Assembly (NCBI GenBank): GCA_003024985.2
Contig: PXIH01S0000802.1
Source: Euperipatoides rowelli
Taxonomy: Eukaryota > Onychophora > Udeonychophora > Euonychophora > Peripatopsidae
Strand: one strand, 5' to 3'
Length of the DNA: 10,215 bases
Of this stretch, positions 1-8,146 are shown piece after piece (within the stretch, counting starts at the first letter, position 1; each line of letters opens with the position of its first letter). A program made the position numbers and the translations under genes. Under the pieces are notes generated by a model. That model did not search any database and was not told the origin of the DNA. It saw only the letters and a list, made by a program, of their open reading frames with translations.

Positions 1-348
1 AAACAAATTGGACCATAATAGCACAAAGGATGAATTTGATTAGGATTTTTTACAAGTATTTAAATATTTAGTCCATATAATTTCCAGTCTTTAGCTGACA
101 AAAATAGCAAATATTCTATAGTTAAGTATAACAAACTCTATTCATCTCTGAACAATGACATCACAAAATATCTCCCTGGTGTATACAGTGGACAATGGTG
201 TTTTAAGGGGGAGGAGCTAAAGATAATTATTCTAAAAATTGAATTGTAAATAACTATTGTTTTTTTATAGTGGATATTTTTTTTTTAGTAAAAATCTTTG
301 AAGATCAATTACAATTAGGGGTGGACTGGGATGATTTTTTTTTAAGTC

Positions 349-368
349 GGGGCGGGGACGGGGTGGGG
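349..368 (+). other. G-quadruplex motif inside the hAT-like element
   Basis: Four runs of exactly four G are separated by loops of one, two and one base (runs at 349-352, 354-357, 360-363, 365-368). This satisfies the strictest G4 motif definition and should be very stable if single-stranded. Further G runs follow to about 412. On the TMCO4 coding (minus) strand the same site is C-rich, so the pre-mRNA would not carry the quadruplex, while the non-template DNA complement could. Confidence 0.8.
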
Positions 369-668
369 TTTGACAGAATCCATTATTTTTGGGGTCGGTG
401 ATTTTAGGGTTATAATACCTAAGAATACCTAATAATACACGCTTGCACGCTTTACAGGAATCACTGGGTTAAGGCTTAAGTTATTGATTTTTAAAATACA
501 GATTTAAAAACTGTAAAACTACTATTTAATGGAAATAGATTTCTAATATTGATTTTATTTTTCTAGTTATTTTTTTTTATTAAAAAAATTCAGGAAACTC
601 CAGCTTAGAATTTAATATAAAGCTATTTTTTTAAAAAACGATATCATTCGGGGAATTATCTTTGCCTT

Positions 669-684
669 GAACCGAGTTCGGTTC
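669..684. repeat. Perfect 7-bp inverted repeat within the hAT-like element
   Basis: GAACCGA and TCGGTTC are separated by GT. This subterminal palindrome lies about 50 bases from the element's right end. hAT transposases commonly bind subterminal motifs, so it could be a relic of such a site, but no second copy is visible. Confidence 0.5.
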
Positions 685-783
685 GGAAATCATCCACGAA
701 AAATCCCCGAATTTCAGGGCTCCGTCCAGGCCTAAAATCAATAATAAAAATAAAATAAAAAAATATGTTATATTTGACCTGTA

Positions 784-1020
784 AAGTGCGCCATCATCAA
801 AAACAAGTGCACCATCAACACACAAACTGTACATTGCAACTGCCCTCCTTCCCCCGTACATTTTACCTCATCTAAGGTTCAGGAGAATGTTTCCAGGTAA
901 CCCAAAAAAAAGTGCACTATTTTGAAAAACAGACTTCTAAAGTATTTTGATTCTAGCCAAATAAGTGCACCCGGGCAGTTTTTGCAGTGCATTGTGGTAA
1001 ATCTAAGATTCACTAGCATG
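784..1020 (+). repeat. Diverged direct repeat units starting AAGTGCAC
   Basis: AAGTGCRCCATCA occurs at 784-796 and 805-817, and AAGTGCAC again at 910-917 and 963-970. The units beginning at 805 and 963 both proceed through a GTRCATT segment to ATCTAAGRTTCA (870-881 and 1000-1012), so they look like old duplicates of one roughly 60-80 bp unit. The block starts immediately after MITE R1 ends and stops about 130 bases before the TMCO4 exon. No reading frame is apparent. The family is unknown. Confidence 0.5.
983..1000 (-). promoter_or_regulatory. Staf/ZNF143-like binding motif
   Basis: On the minus strand the 18 bases read TTACCACAATGCACTGCA. As I recall it, the vertebrate Staf consensus is YWCCCRNMATSCMYYRCR, which this matches at 17 of 18 positions; the mismatch is the first C of the CCC core. 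Whether the site is bound is unknown. It lies inside a repeat unit within an intron rather than at a recognisable promoter. Confidence 0.3.
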
Positions 1021-1153
1021 TCGTCAAATGAATAAGTGTACATGTGAATATGATAGACATTCTACGTTACTCAAGTTTCAAAAGACTTTATGCAGCTAAA
1101 GGGGATTTTCAATAGTTTCAAAAGGAAGAAAAATTATCTTATTAGTAGTCTAC

Positions 1154-1290
1154 CTGCTGCCTTGAAAGTAGCATTTCAGCAAGCTGTTTGCCAGTTTCGA
1201 TAGCTCGGTTCAAACTCACACCCCAAGGATTATCAATTACGCAAGCTAATGTCAATAAGGAGGCAGGCCAAGTGATAGCTGTAATTAAAC
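1154..1290 (-). CDS. TMCO4: TMCO4 orthologue, internal exon (DUF726 / alpha-beta hydrolase region)
   Basis: This 137-bp exon completes a split glycine codon and then encodes 45 residues, starting LITAITWPASLLTLACVIDN and ending MLLSRQQ. The blocks TWPASLL, VIDNPWGV and the final LLSRQQ are highly characteristic of TMCO4/DUF726 proteins. In vertebrate TMCO4 the next residues lead to a GFSLG nucleophile elbow of the alpha/beta-hydrolase fold, which must be encoded by the next exon, outside this window. The acceptor is TTTTTCCAG (AG at 1291-1292, minus strand) and the donor is CAG|GTAGAC (GT at 1153-1152). The exon enters in phase 1 and leaves in phase 0; the entry phase matches the exit of exon 3566..3850. 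The WPASLL stretch is hydrophobic and probably membrane-associated. TMCO4 is predicted to be a membrane protein of poorly defined biochemical role, with lipase-like activity proposed for the wider family by fold. Confidence 0.95.
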
Positions 1291-2620
1291 CTGGAAAAAT
1301 AAAAAATAAAGTTTCATTAGAAAATATGCTACTTTTTTCTTCTTAAGCTTCATTTCTAATTTATAAACTTCTTCTATACCAATAAATGATTGTATGATAA
1401 TTGAAAAAGAAAATATCTCAAATCCTCAATAATGTTAGTAATACTGGAATTTTTATGCTTCTATAAGTTACTGTATATTTGATCCTCCATATAATTTGGA
1501 AATTATCAAATTCATCTGTTTAGATTTGTTGAATTTAATATTACTACTAAATACTTTATAGGAATACATGTAAAATTAGAAATATGCTTGGATTCCAAAG
1601 ATATAAAATATTTTTTCTGGAAGGGATGGGCATTTGAGGAAAGGAGGGGGAAACATTGTCAAACAGAAAAATGGGGTAAAATATATAAATAAAAATGTCC
1701 CTCTAGGTGCAGGTCATAGCTTGTTGGGGGTGGGGGTATGAGAAGAGATGAGTAAGAGAGCAAAATCTTCCAATTTTTTTAGATAAATTTGAAACCTTAA
1801 TATTCACTAATTCACATTGTTATAGAGGCTCACTAACATGGACATTGATATTATGTATAAGTAATATATGGGCTAGAGATGTTATGTGTGCTGTCTATAT
1901 AAATGCATGTACAAATATGAATTTTTTACATACTGTAACTTACATAAAATAATTGCTCTCTCCTTTTTTCAAAATGGGGGTGGAAGGGAGAAATTTAAAA
2001 ATACTAATGGCTGCAAACAAGCCTAAACTTGTTCTGATACTGGCACGAATTTTGTTACAATAAAATTTGACATCAAAATCAAATATATTTTTAAATTTAA
2101 TGTACTGCCAGTGACTTTGGAATGGTTTAAATTGAGCTGAAGGGGCCACAATAATCTCAATGAAGAAGATCTGAAAAGAGAGCCCACAGTTCTCAGTTGC
2201 TCAATCGTTTTTTTGAAAATTAATATCCCTAGAAGCAGTTTGGTATAAATTTTTATAGGCCTGATACNATGAAGGAAGGGGTGGGGGGTGCTGACATAAA
2301 TTTGCAAGCACTACTTTGAAATCTTTGATCACTTGATGGTACGGCAATATAATGTTTATGTAATAGAAAATGATAGGGGCATTATTCTCTATCCCTCCCC
2401 CCATTTCAGCACCATAAAATTAACAAAAATAGTCTAGTTATCAATTTTAGCATATAACAGTAGACATGTGTCAGCCTAAATCAAAACACATACTGAGACA
2501 ATTGCAAAATCATTAAAGCAATATCAAATATGCGTTCCACTGATTCATTTTATTTACAATTTTTAATTCTTTTGTCAGCTTTGTGGCTATATTTTATTTT
2601 ATTTTGAATTATTTTATGAC

Positions 2621-2640
2621 TTTTTTTTTTAAAAAAAAAA
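2621..2640. repeat. T10A10 palindrome
   Basis: Ten T are followed directly by ten A, a perfect self-complementary block. Shorter T/A junctions of the same type occur at 3897-3915 (T8A11), about 7484-7497 and about 7972-7985. They may be remnants of fold-back elements or simple slippage products; no flanking duplication is visible. Confidence 0.6.
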
Positions 2641-3049
2641 TTATGCCTTACCAAAATATTTTTACAGGGCTTCATCTAGACAATTATGTTTAAAATCTAT
2701 CTGCAGAATTGCTTACCAGATTATATGCAATTTAGGTTTAAAGTGTTTTTCATTTTCATAGGCTACATTAGTCATAATGAAAAAAAAAAACTTTCTTACT
2801 CCGATTTTAATGCTTTTAACTACTAATGTACAATGTTACTTCAATATTTTGTATACTTAGTCACTGTAGTCTTAATATTTAATCAATAATTAAGTATTTT
2901 ATAGCATTTTACACTAGATTAACAAGACTTCTAAATTGGATTTTTTTTTTTTTTTTTCAAATTAAGCTTCAAAAGCACTCACATAGAGCAATTCCATGCC
3001 CATTTAAAGTTTTTTTATTGAGATATTTCCCAATAATATAACGAAAATA

Positions 3050-3120
3050 CAATGCCCTATAAAAAATAAAAAAACAATGCCATACAAAATAAAAAAGAAA
3101 AAAAATCATTGCCTTTAAAA
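3050..3120 (+). repeat. A-rich degenerate tandem repeat
   Basis: CAATGCCCTAT, CAATGCCATAC and TCATTGCCTTT recur at about 3050, 3075 and 3106. Each is followed by a run of A with occasional T or G. The period is uneven (about 25 and 32 bases), so this is a weak, slippage-type array just inside the intron near the TMCO4 donor. Confidence 0.4.
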
Positions 3121-3565
3121 GAAAAATCTAAAAAATTCGGTTTCAAAATATTTTATTAAAAAATAATCATATAAAATCAGATCTTTAAGCTAGAGACTTC
3201 CAAAATGGTTTGTTTAAATCATAAATGTAGAGATCAAAGTGATAACTGTATCACATGATCTGGAAATGAGCTTAAACTTTGATTAAGGATTAATCAGTAG
3301 GCTACTTGAGTGCAATTATGTTAAGTATCGGTTAACCTTGTTTGGGATCTAAAGTATTTTTTTGTTATAATATACTGCAGCTAAATCTTAAAAGTTATTC
3401 TAAACATCAACATTAAAGCTTTTGGGGGATTTCAAATAGCTATTTTATATATTGTATAAAAGAAACAAATAAAAGAAATACAATAGTGATGATAGCAATA
3501 ACCAATATAACGATAATTATGAAGACAACAAAAATAATTTAAAAAACTATTAAATGTGAAAATAC

Positions 3566-3850
3566 CTGATAAAATTGTATACTTCAATGCTTCTTGTGCT
3601 GCCATGGAAACAGCAAAACTGAGTAAATAATCAATAGCTTTGCCAAGTTCCAGCAAGTACTTGGATTCCCACTTAAGACAGTATTGTTCCCTTGAATGTC
3701 GTAATGTCAACCATGGTCTGCGAAACCGATCTTCTTCTTCATCAGTCAACCAACCACAAATAGCGATAGCCATATGAAGATGAGTGCCTTGTGTCAAAAA
3801 TTCAAAATCAAACTCTTCAACTGCGCCAACTCTCTTTTGCATTTTATATC
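3566..3850 (-). CDS. TMCO4: TMCO4 orthologue, internal exon (DUF726 region)
   Basis: This 285-bp exon encodes 95 residues, beginning with a split-codon glycine (GYKMQKRVGAVEEFDF) and ending QEALKYTILS plus one base. Landmark TMCO4 blocks are GYKM (residues 1-4), RVGAVEEF (6-13), HMAIAICGWL (25-34), PWLTL (46-50), HSREQYCLKWE (52-62), KYLLELG (64-70) and AAQEALKYTILSG (84-96). Vertebrate TMCO4 has near-identical residues at GYKM, EEF, HSREQYC, WE-KYL-ELG and QEALKYT-LSG. The acceptor is TTTTATTTTAG|GA (AG at 3851-3852) and the donor is TCAG|GTATTT (GT at 3565-3564). The exon enters and leaves in phase 1. The reading frame is open throughout, with no decay. In vertebrates the preceding exon codes for a glycine-rich hydrophobic segment, which would lie at higher coordinates and is not found in this window. 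Confidence 0.96.
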
Positions 3851-5187
3851 CTAAAATAAAACAACATGACCAGACCATAATAATTTACTAAAAATATTTT
3901 TTTTAAAAAAAAAAACTTATTTCAACATATTTCTATATTTTATAAATATTTCTAAATAATTATTTATTTGAGTACATCTAGCTGGTTATGATTTTCTTGG
4001 CTAAATTTATTTAGCCTGGAGTCATTTTTATCAAATGTCCAATTAATCATTTTCATAATTAAATTTCTAATGAAGTAAAAATGATTCTAGGGAATTTCGT
4101 TAGTTGAAAATAAATTCAAATTATAATTTAATGAATTATTATACTTGTTCAATAGTTTAGGAATTTTTAAAAAAGAGAGAAATAAGGCAATTATATATTT
4201 GAGATCAAAGTTGGAAACTATTTTTCTATCAAATGCATCAGAAATTCCTGATCCGATTGATAGAAAATAATTTATTATTATTGCTAAGGGATTCATAGTA
4301 CTGTATAATCAAGTGATTTCAATAGTATAACTTTCCATTTATTTTTAATTAAAAAAAATAACATAAATGTACCAGTACGGTAATTCTTTTTTTGTTTGCA
4401 TAGATTGAGGTAGATGTATACGCTATGAAACTTTTGATATGTAGCCAAGTAAAATTGAAATGTTTCCTATACCTAGGCTTGACAGTCAATTATATTCCCC
4501 ATTTATCAGACTTTGTTATTCACACAAGTTTTTAGAGAATTATCAGCGAGTTCCCATAAAAATGCTCTGATTAAATTTACTTTCATTAAAAATTCAATTG
4601 CGTGAAACTGCGTTAAAAATTCAATTGCGCTAAACTACGTTAAAAATTTCATTGCATGATCATCTTATATGGCCTTAAAGATAAACTTTTCATGAATGAA
4701 CTAAGTCTTCAATTAACATAGCAGGCACAAAATAAAAGAAAAACGAATATGATTCTAGATACACAATTTAGGCATCAAACATTCCATTCGTAGTCTGGTG
4801 CAGGATGCTTGATCTTTGAACTTTTCGTTAACACAAAACAATTAACAACAAATTTGTTTCAATTCAATTTAATATAGTGAATAGTCTAAGATATTTAATC
4901 GTTAAATAAAAGATTTAAATAAATTCTTTACATGTTTAAATGTATAAATAATTGACATATTAAATCCTACGAGCTCTTGGTTAATAATGATTGTTGTGCT
5001 ATTCACCATTAAAGCCTTGTATAAATTCAATTGAAAGTTTTGTATTTACCATCAGCTACAGTTTTGCTTTAGATGAGTACAGATAAGATGCAAGTTAATT
5101 TCATTAAGATGAGTGTGCATTCTTAATGTCCAAACGTAGAAATGTCATTGATAAACACTGCAGGAATTAGATGCATTAGCCCGACAT
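3851..5187. other. Left part of the TMCO4 upstream intron, no gene seen
   Basis: The sequence is very A/T-rich, with no splice-bounded reading frame and no glycine-rich segment that could be the missing TMCO4 exon. It includes T8A11 at 3897-3915 and the 27-bp tandem repeat described separately. The longest minus-strand frame here (about 4087-4296) is low-complexity in composition and resembles no family I know. Confidence 0.7.
4586..4659 (+). repeat. 27-bp tandem repeat, about 2.7 copies
   Basis: Units start at 4586, 4613 and 4640 with TTAAAAATTCAATTGCG or a close variant, followed by a GAAACTGCG-like tail. The first two units differ at two positions, and the third is partial (TTAAAAATTTCATTGCATGA). 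The exact 27-bp spacing makes this a true minisatellite seed rather than chance A/T similarity. Confidence 0.85.
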
Positions 5188-5409
5188 TCTATTTACTAAT
5201 TGAATAGTGTGTTCCGAAGCCAGTAACAGCGCCATCTAACGGGCTTATTCAAAACTTTTTTTCTTCTCTTAGATGACTGTGATATAAAAACAAAAAAAAA
5301 GGCTTAATGGGCTTAAAAGATCGGCGTGGGGACTATTTTTAGAAAGTTTAAAAAGGGCTTAAACAAAACAAAAAAATGGCTGATGCCCGTGTAACGGCTT
5401 ATTTGCTAG
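5188..5409 (+). mobile_element. Short Helitron-like element
   Basis: The right end has the structure expected of a Helitron 3' terminus: a small hairpin (CCGT-GTA-ACGG at about 5385-5396), then a short spacer, then CTAG at 5406-5409 followed by a host T. The proposed left end begins TCTATTTACTAAT at 5188, consistent with a 5'-TC start, although the preceding base is T rather than the usual A. The 222-bp length and lack of coding make it non-autonomous. TAACGGGCTTATT near 5237 and TAACGGCTTATTT near 5392 repeat a motif from each side. The assignment is structural only; the left boundary is the weaker end. Confidence 0.5.
5229..5242 (-). promoter_or_regulatory. CTCF-like core motif within the Helitron-like element
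   Basis: On the minus strand the site reads CCGTTAGATGGCGC. It agrees with the conserved CTCF core CCRSYAGRKGGCRS at 13 of 14 positions, differing only at the fourth base. CTCF is conserved in bilaterians, so binding is possible. The motif sits about 40 bases from the element's left end, so if the element is repeated, so is the site. Confidence 0.35.
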
Positions 5410-5450
5410 TATCATCAGTAATTGGAATAGTTCATTATAGAAAGGAGCAA

Positions 5451-5579
5451 GTTCAATTTCTAAGTTCATCCCTCAAAAACGGATTTGCCCGAGTTCAAGT
5501 TCATTTAAAAAAAAAAAAAAAAAAGAACTAGTCCAGTTTAAGTTCATTCTATAAAGAACTTCATTCTTGACCAAGTTCT
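5451..5579 (+). repeat. GTTCA-rich interspersed repeat with an A18 tract
   Basis: AAGTTCA-type words recur at about 5451, 5462, 5493, 5498 and 5540, with a related CAAGTTCTT at about 5572, on both sides of an 18-base A run (5507-5524). GAACTAGTCCAGTTTAAGTT follows the A run and resembles the GAACTTGAACTAG-type subterminal words seen in many invertebrate DNA transposons. I cannot define ends or a target duplication, so it is given as a repeat of unknown class. Confidence 0.4.
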
Positions 5580-7667
5580 TTTTTACATTTTGATTTCATT
5601 TTACAATTTTATTTGGCAGGGTATAGACGGTTTTGTTGAGGTGTCTCTTTTAGGCTTTGTATCGTCTAAACATTAAGCGTTGTATTCATTCCTAAGTTGA
5701 GCAATTGTATTTGTAGAATTTTACTCTACGGTATTTTAGATATTGACTTTTTACGCACCCTTTGAAAAATAGGTGTGTAAATAATAATTTTGTCATTATG
5801 AAAGGTTAAAATTTATAAATAAGCTAAGTGTAAAAAGGGTGAAAGAGAGGGAACTATCATTAAAATGTAAAACAAATCCTGCCTAGTCTTCTTTAAAATT
5901 AAAAATTTTTAGAATTTAATTATGAAATCTTTATTTATCTCATACCTACTAAAAATACTGTACAAATAGATACACAAAATAAAGGCATATTATTACATAG
6001 CGATGATAACCACAGCAAAAACAACATTTAGTAGCCTACTGTTAACTATAGTTTACTTTCATTTAACAAAAAAAAAAATCAAGAAATTGGGCAAACAAAT
6101 AATTTTGAATTGATGCACAGTACAGTATTTTCAAAATTAATGACGATGTCAATCATATTGTAGAGAATCTATTGTATTTAATATAATTGATATTTTTTTT
6201 TATAAAAAATAAATGTAAATCCGATACTTTCTATGTAAATTATTTAGCCATATTGTAAACAATATTTTGTTTAAAAGAAAAACATGAACTAAAATATTTC
6301 ATTTAAAACATGTGTGTTCATTTATTTTGTTTTTAGCCCTCTCCCACCCCTCCCAATGTATAAAATAAATTAATTGGGCAGATGTTTTTAAAAACAGTGA
6401 TCAATGTTTTTCACTTTTAATCAAAATTTAGGCAAGCATTTTAATTACAAAACAATTGAAAAATCACTTTTTTAATTTTCCAATATACCGTACAAGTAAA
6501 TAAATTGTGACTAGGTCTATTGTTGGAAAGCCTTAGGATTCATAGTGGGCCAAAATAGGTTCACATTTTGATAGTGTGCATAGGTGAACAAACATAAATC
6601 CTCATTTACATAAGCTGCTCAATTCTATTAGCAAGACTTGTGGCAAAAGTTGATAAATGCTATTATCACATATTTGTGATATGTCCTTTTTTATCATTGG
6701 TGTGATGTAAGTTCAAATTCTGATTGGATGCACGAGTGGTCATTGGTACTAACATTTACATTTTATGAATCAATACTAGAACTATCAAGCTAAAACAACA
6801 ACAAAAAACATGCAAAACTAAAAAGTCCTTGGAAGGGACATAAATAAATAAGAGAATTCAACTGGAATTAATAAATCTTAAATAAATATATTAGTTTATA
6901 AAAAGAAAAGATTAACTTTTTAGATGTTAGTTATTATCGACAATGAATAAATTCAATTAAGAGTTAATTTACTAAGTGGAAAGATTTAATTTTTTTAACA
7001 GTATTACAATATTAAAAATGGATAAAAACATTCGTAAAGAGTTCTAAACAAATTTAATATGTAGAATTATCCTTTAAAATAAGAGTTGAAACATCTCATA
7101 AAAATAAATTATTTTAGCATTAGCAATTAAAAATGTTGAATAAGTCCAAGACACATTTGTATTTATGTTATTTATTCTTAAAAGTTGGCTGCAGTCCTAA
7201 AACAGCAGTCAGTATAGTACTCAGCTTTAAAATCCCTGAAGTTGTGCACCTACAAATTCTGAGTTGGACTCCAAGAAGAGCTAAATATCATAAATTTCCA
7301 TTCATGAAAGATTCAGCAAGCAAACATTTTAAGGATTAACAAAGTTAACATACAAAAAAAAGATCACGAATAAAGAATCAATAATGCTATAAATAGTAAT
7401 TAAAAACATGTGACTAAAGTATCCATAATAAAAGATGCTTGGGACATCGGNCAAATTAACCACTTACTGGAAGTTTAGTATGATTTTTTTAAAAAAATTT
7501 CTGTCCAAAAATTATCAATTTTTTTTTTTTTTTAGAAAAATCAATAGCCTGTCCCTTTTAATTACGGAAATATTGTACTAAAAACTTAAAAATTAAATTT
7601 TGGGGGGAAATCATAAAGCAAGGTACTCACATGTAATTTACTTTCAGACAAATTAGCATAAATTAGC
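5580..7667. other. About 2 kb of the upstream intron without identifiable features
   Basis: This is A/T-rich sequence on both strands without a splice-bounded coding exon. Small items only: a 7-bp-arm palindrome TATCACA-TATT-TGTGATA at 6664-6681, a C-rich patch at about 6337-6353, a GTTCAC/GTGAAC inverted pair near 6560-6590, and one ambiguous base at 7451. The somewhat less A/T-rich stretch at 7180-7330 has an open plus-strand frame, but nothing in it is recognisable and it lacks coding character upstream. Confidence 0.7.
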
Positions 7668-8001
7668 TTAAAGGTCAAATGTAACGGATTTTTTTTAATT
7701 TTTTTAATTATTGATTTTCAAAGATTTTTACTAAAAAAAAATTTCCACCAGAAAAAAAATTAAAAACAAAAAAGTTATTTACAATTCAATTTTTAAAATA
7801 CTTGTCTTTAGCTCCTCCCCCTTAAAACAACATTGCCCACTTTACACACCAGGGGAGATATTGCTATATTTGTCAGCGTCAAGCTGGATATCATATGGTC
7901 TAAATGTTTAAATAGCCTACTTGTAAAAATCATAATCAAATTCATCCTTTGTGCTATTATGGTCCAATTTGTTTTTTTAAAAAAATCAAAATGACCTTTA
8001 A
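7668..8001 (-). mobile_element. MITE copy R2, complete, flanked by TTAA
   Basis: The 326-bp element at 7672..7997 lies between TTAA at 7668-7671 and TTAA at 7998-8001. It begins AGGTCA and ends TGACCT, an inverted terminal hexamer (ten bases if TTAA is included), followed by looser T/A-rich similarity inside each end. It is inverted relative to R1 and R3, and shares long identical blocks with R1 (7933-7974 with 1-42; 7805-7828 with 200-223). There is no coding capacity. The TTAA flank suggests a piggyBac-type mover, but piggyBac ends normally start with C, so the superfamily is left open. It lies in the TMCO4 intron upstream of exon 3566..3850. Confidence 0.8.
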
Positions 8002-8146
8002 TACAGATTGAAAATACCTCTATTTACATGTTAAATCATTACAAAGAAAACAGCTGTAGAGGCTATTTTGTCATCAAATTAATCTCAGACCCAAAAAATG
8101 TGGAATCTTCAAATATTGTAATCTCAGACTCAGGATAGCAACAGTC

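Larger units (their letters stand above)
316..734. mobile_element. Nested hAT-like non-autonomous element
   Basis: This 419-bp block interrupts MITE copy R1, which continues on both sides, so its boundaries are set by comparison with the uninterrupted copies. The outer ends form an imperfect terminal inverted repeat: TAGGGGTGGACTGGG on the left, and TAGGCCTGGACGGAG when the right end is reverse-complemented. The TAGGGGTGG-like terminus is typical of hAT elements. Flanking 8-mers (ATTACAAT at 308-315, AAATCAAT at 735-742) agree at 5 of 8 positions. An alternative left border a few bases earlier gives AGATCAAT/AAATCAAT, 7 of 8. It is much richer in G and C than its surroundings and has no transposase reading frame. 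The hAT assignment is inferred from termini and possible 8-bp duplication only. Confidence 0.55.
1..780 (+). mobile_element. MITE copy R1, 5' end off the window, interrupted by a nested insertion
   Basis: Positions 1-315 and 735-780 together match, in inverted orientation, the complete copy at 7672..7997. The first 42 bases are identical to the reverse complement of 7933..7974, and 200..223 is identical to the reverse complement of 7805..7828. The right terminus reads TGACCT followed by GTAA (775-784), a one-base decay of the TGACCT-TTAA border seen in the other copies. By alignment, the left terminus should lie roughly 25 bases before the window. The copy is split at about 316-734 by a hAT-like element. 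There is no coding capacity. It lies in the TMCO4 intron downstream (in gene order) of exon 1154..1290. The family is not one I can name; the TTAA flank is piggyBac-like but the terminal bases are not. Confidence 0.8.
1291..3565 (-). other. TMCO4 intron (2275 bp)
   Basis: This intron is bounded on the minus strand by the donor CAG|GTATTT at 3566/3565 and the acceptor TTTTTCCAG at 1291-1299. The interior is A/T-rich with no credible reading frame. It holds scattered G-rich patches on the plus strand (about 1625-1740, 1976-1991, 2276-2289), a perfect T10A10 at 2621-2640, a T17 run at 2941-2957, an A-rich degenerate repeat near 3050-3120, and one ambiguous base at 2268. I see no other gene or complete mobile element. 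Confidence 0.85.

Noticed and set aside
631-861. 76-codon minus-strand frame
   Set aside because: It runs across the right end of the hAT-like element, the resumed MITE R1 and the following repeats. It has no family resemblance and is explained by repeat sequence.
1940-2404. Three overlapping minus-strand frames of 67-94 codons
   Set aside because: They overlap in different frames, contain an ambiguous base, have low-complexity A/T-driven composition, and lie within the intron joining two in-phase TMCO4 exons.
3432-3565. C-terminal continuation of the open frame beyond the TMCO4 exon (GIFTFNSFLNYFCC onward)
   Set aside because: It is intron read-through. The donor at 3565-3564 and the exact phase match to exon 1154..1290 show the coding part stops at 3566.
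3851-3878. Upstream ATG at 3878 as the protein start (MVWSCCFIL)
   Set aside because: This lies before a clear acceptor (TTTTATTTTAG). The conserved protein family has glycine-rich sequence immediately before GYKM, so the exon is internal.
4087-4296. 69-codon minus-strand frame
   Set aside because: About 75% A+T, rich in I, L, N and F as expected by chance. It has no supporting splice sites and no family match.
6705-6740. GTTCAAATTC, similar to a tRNA B box (possible SINE)
   Set aside because: No A box at proper spacing and no cloverleaf could be formed. The nearest A-box-like word is about 170 bases upstream.
7133-7339. 68-codon plus-strand frame
   Set aside because: The later part is slightly less A/T-rich and has a plausible composition, but nothing is recognisable, the start region is A/T noise, and it would need independent transcript evidence.
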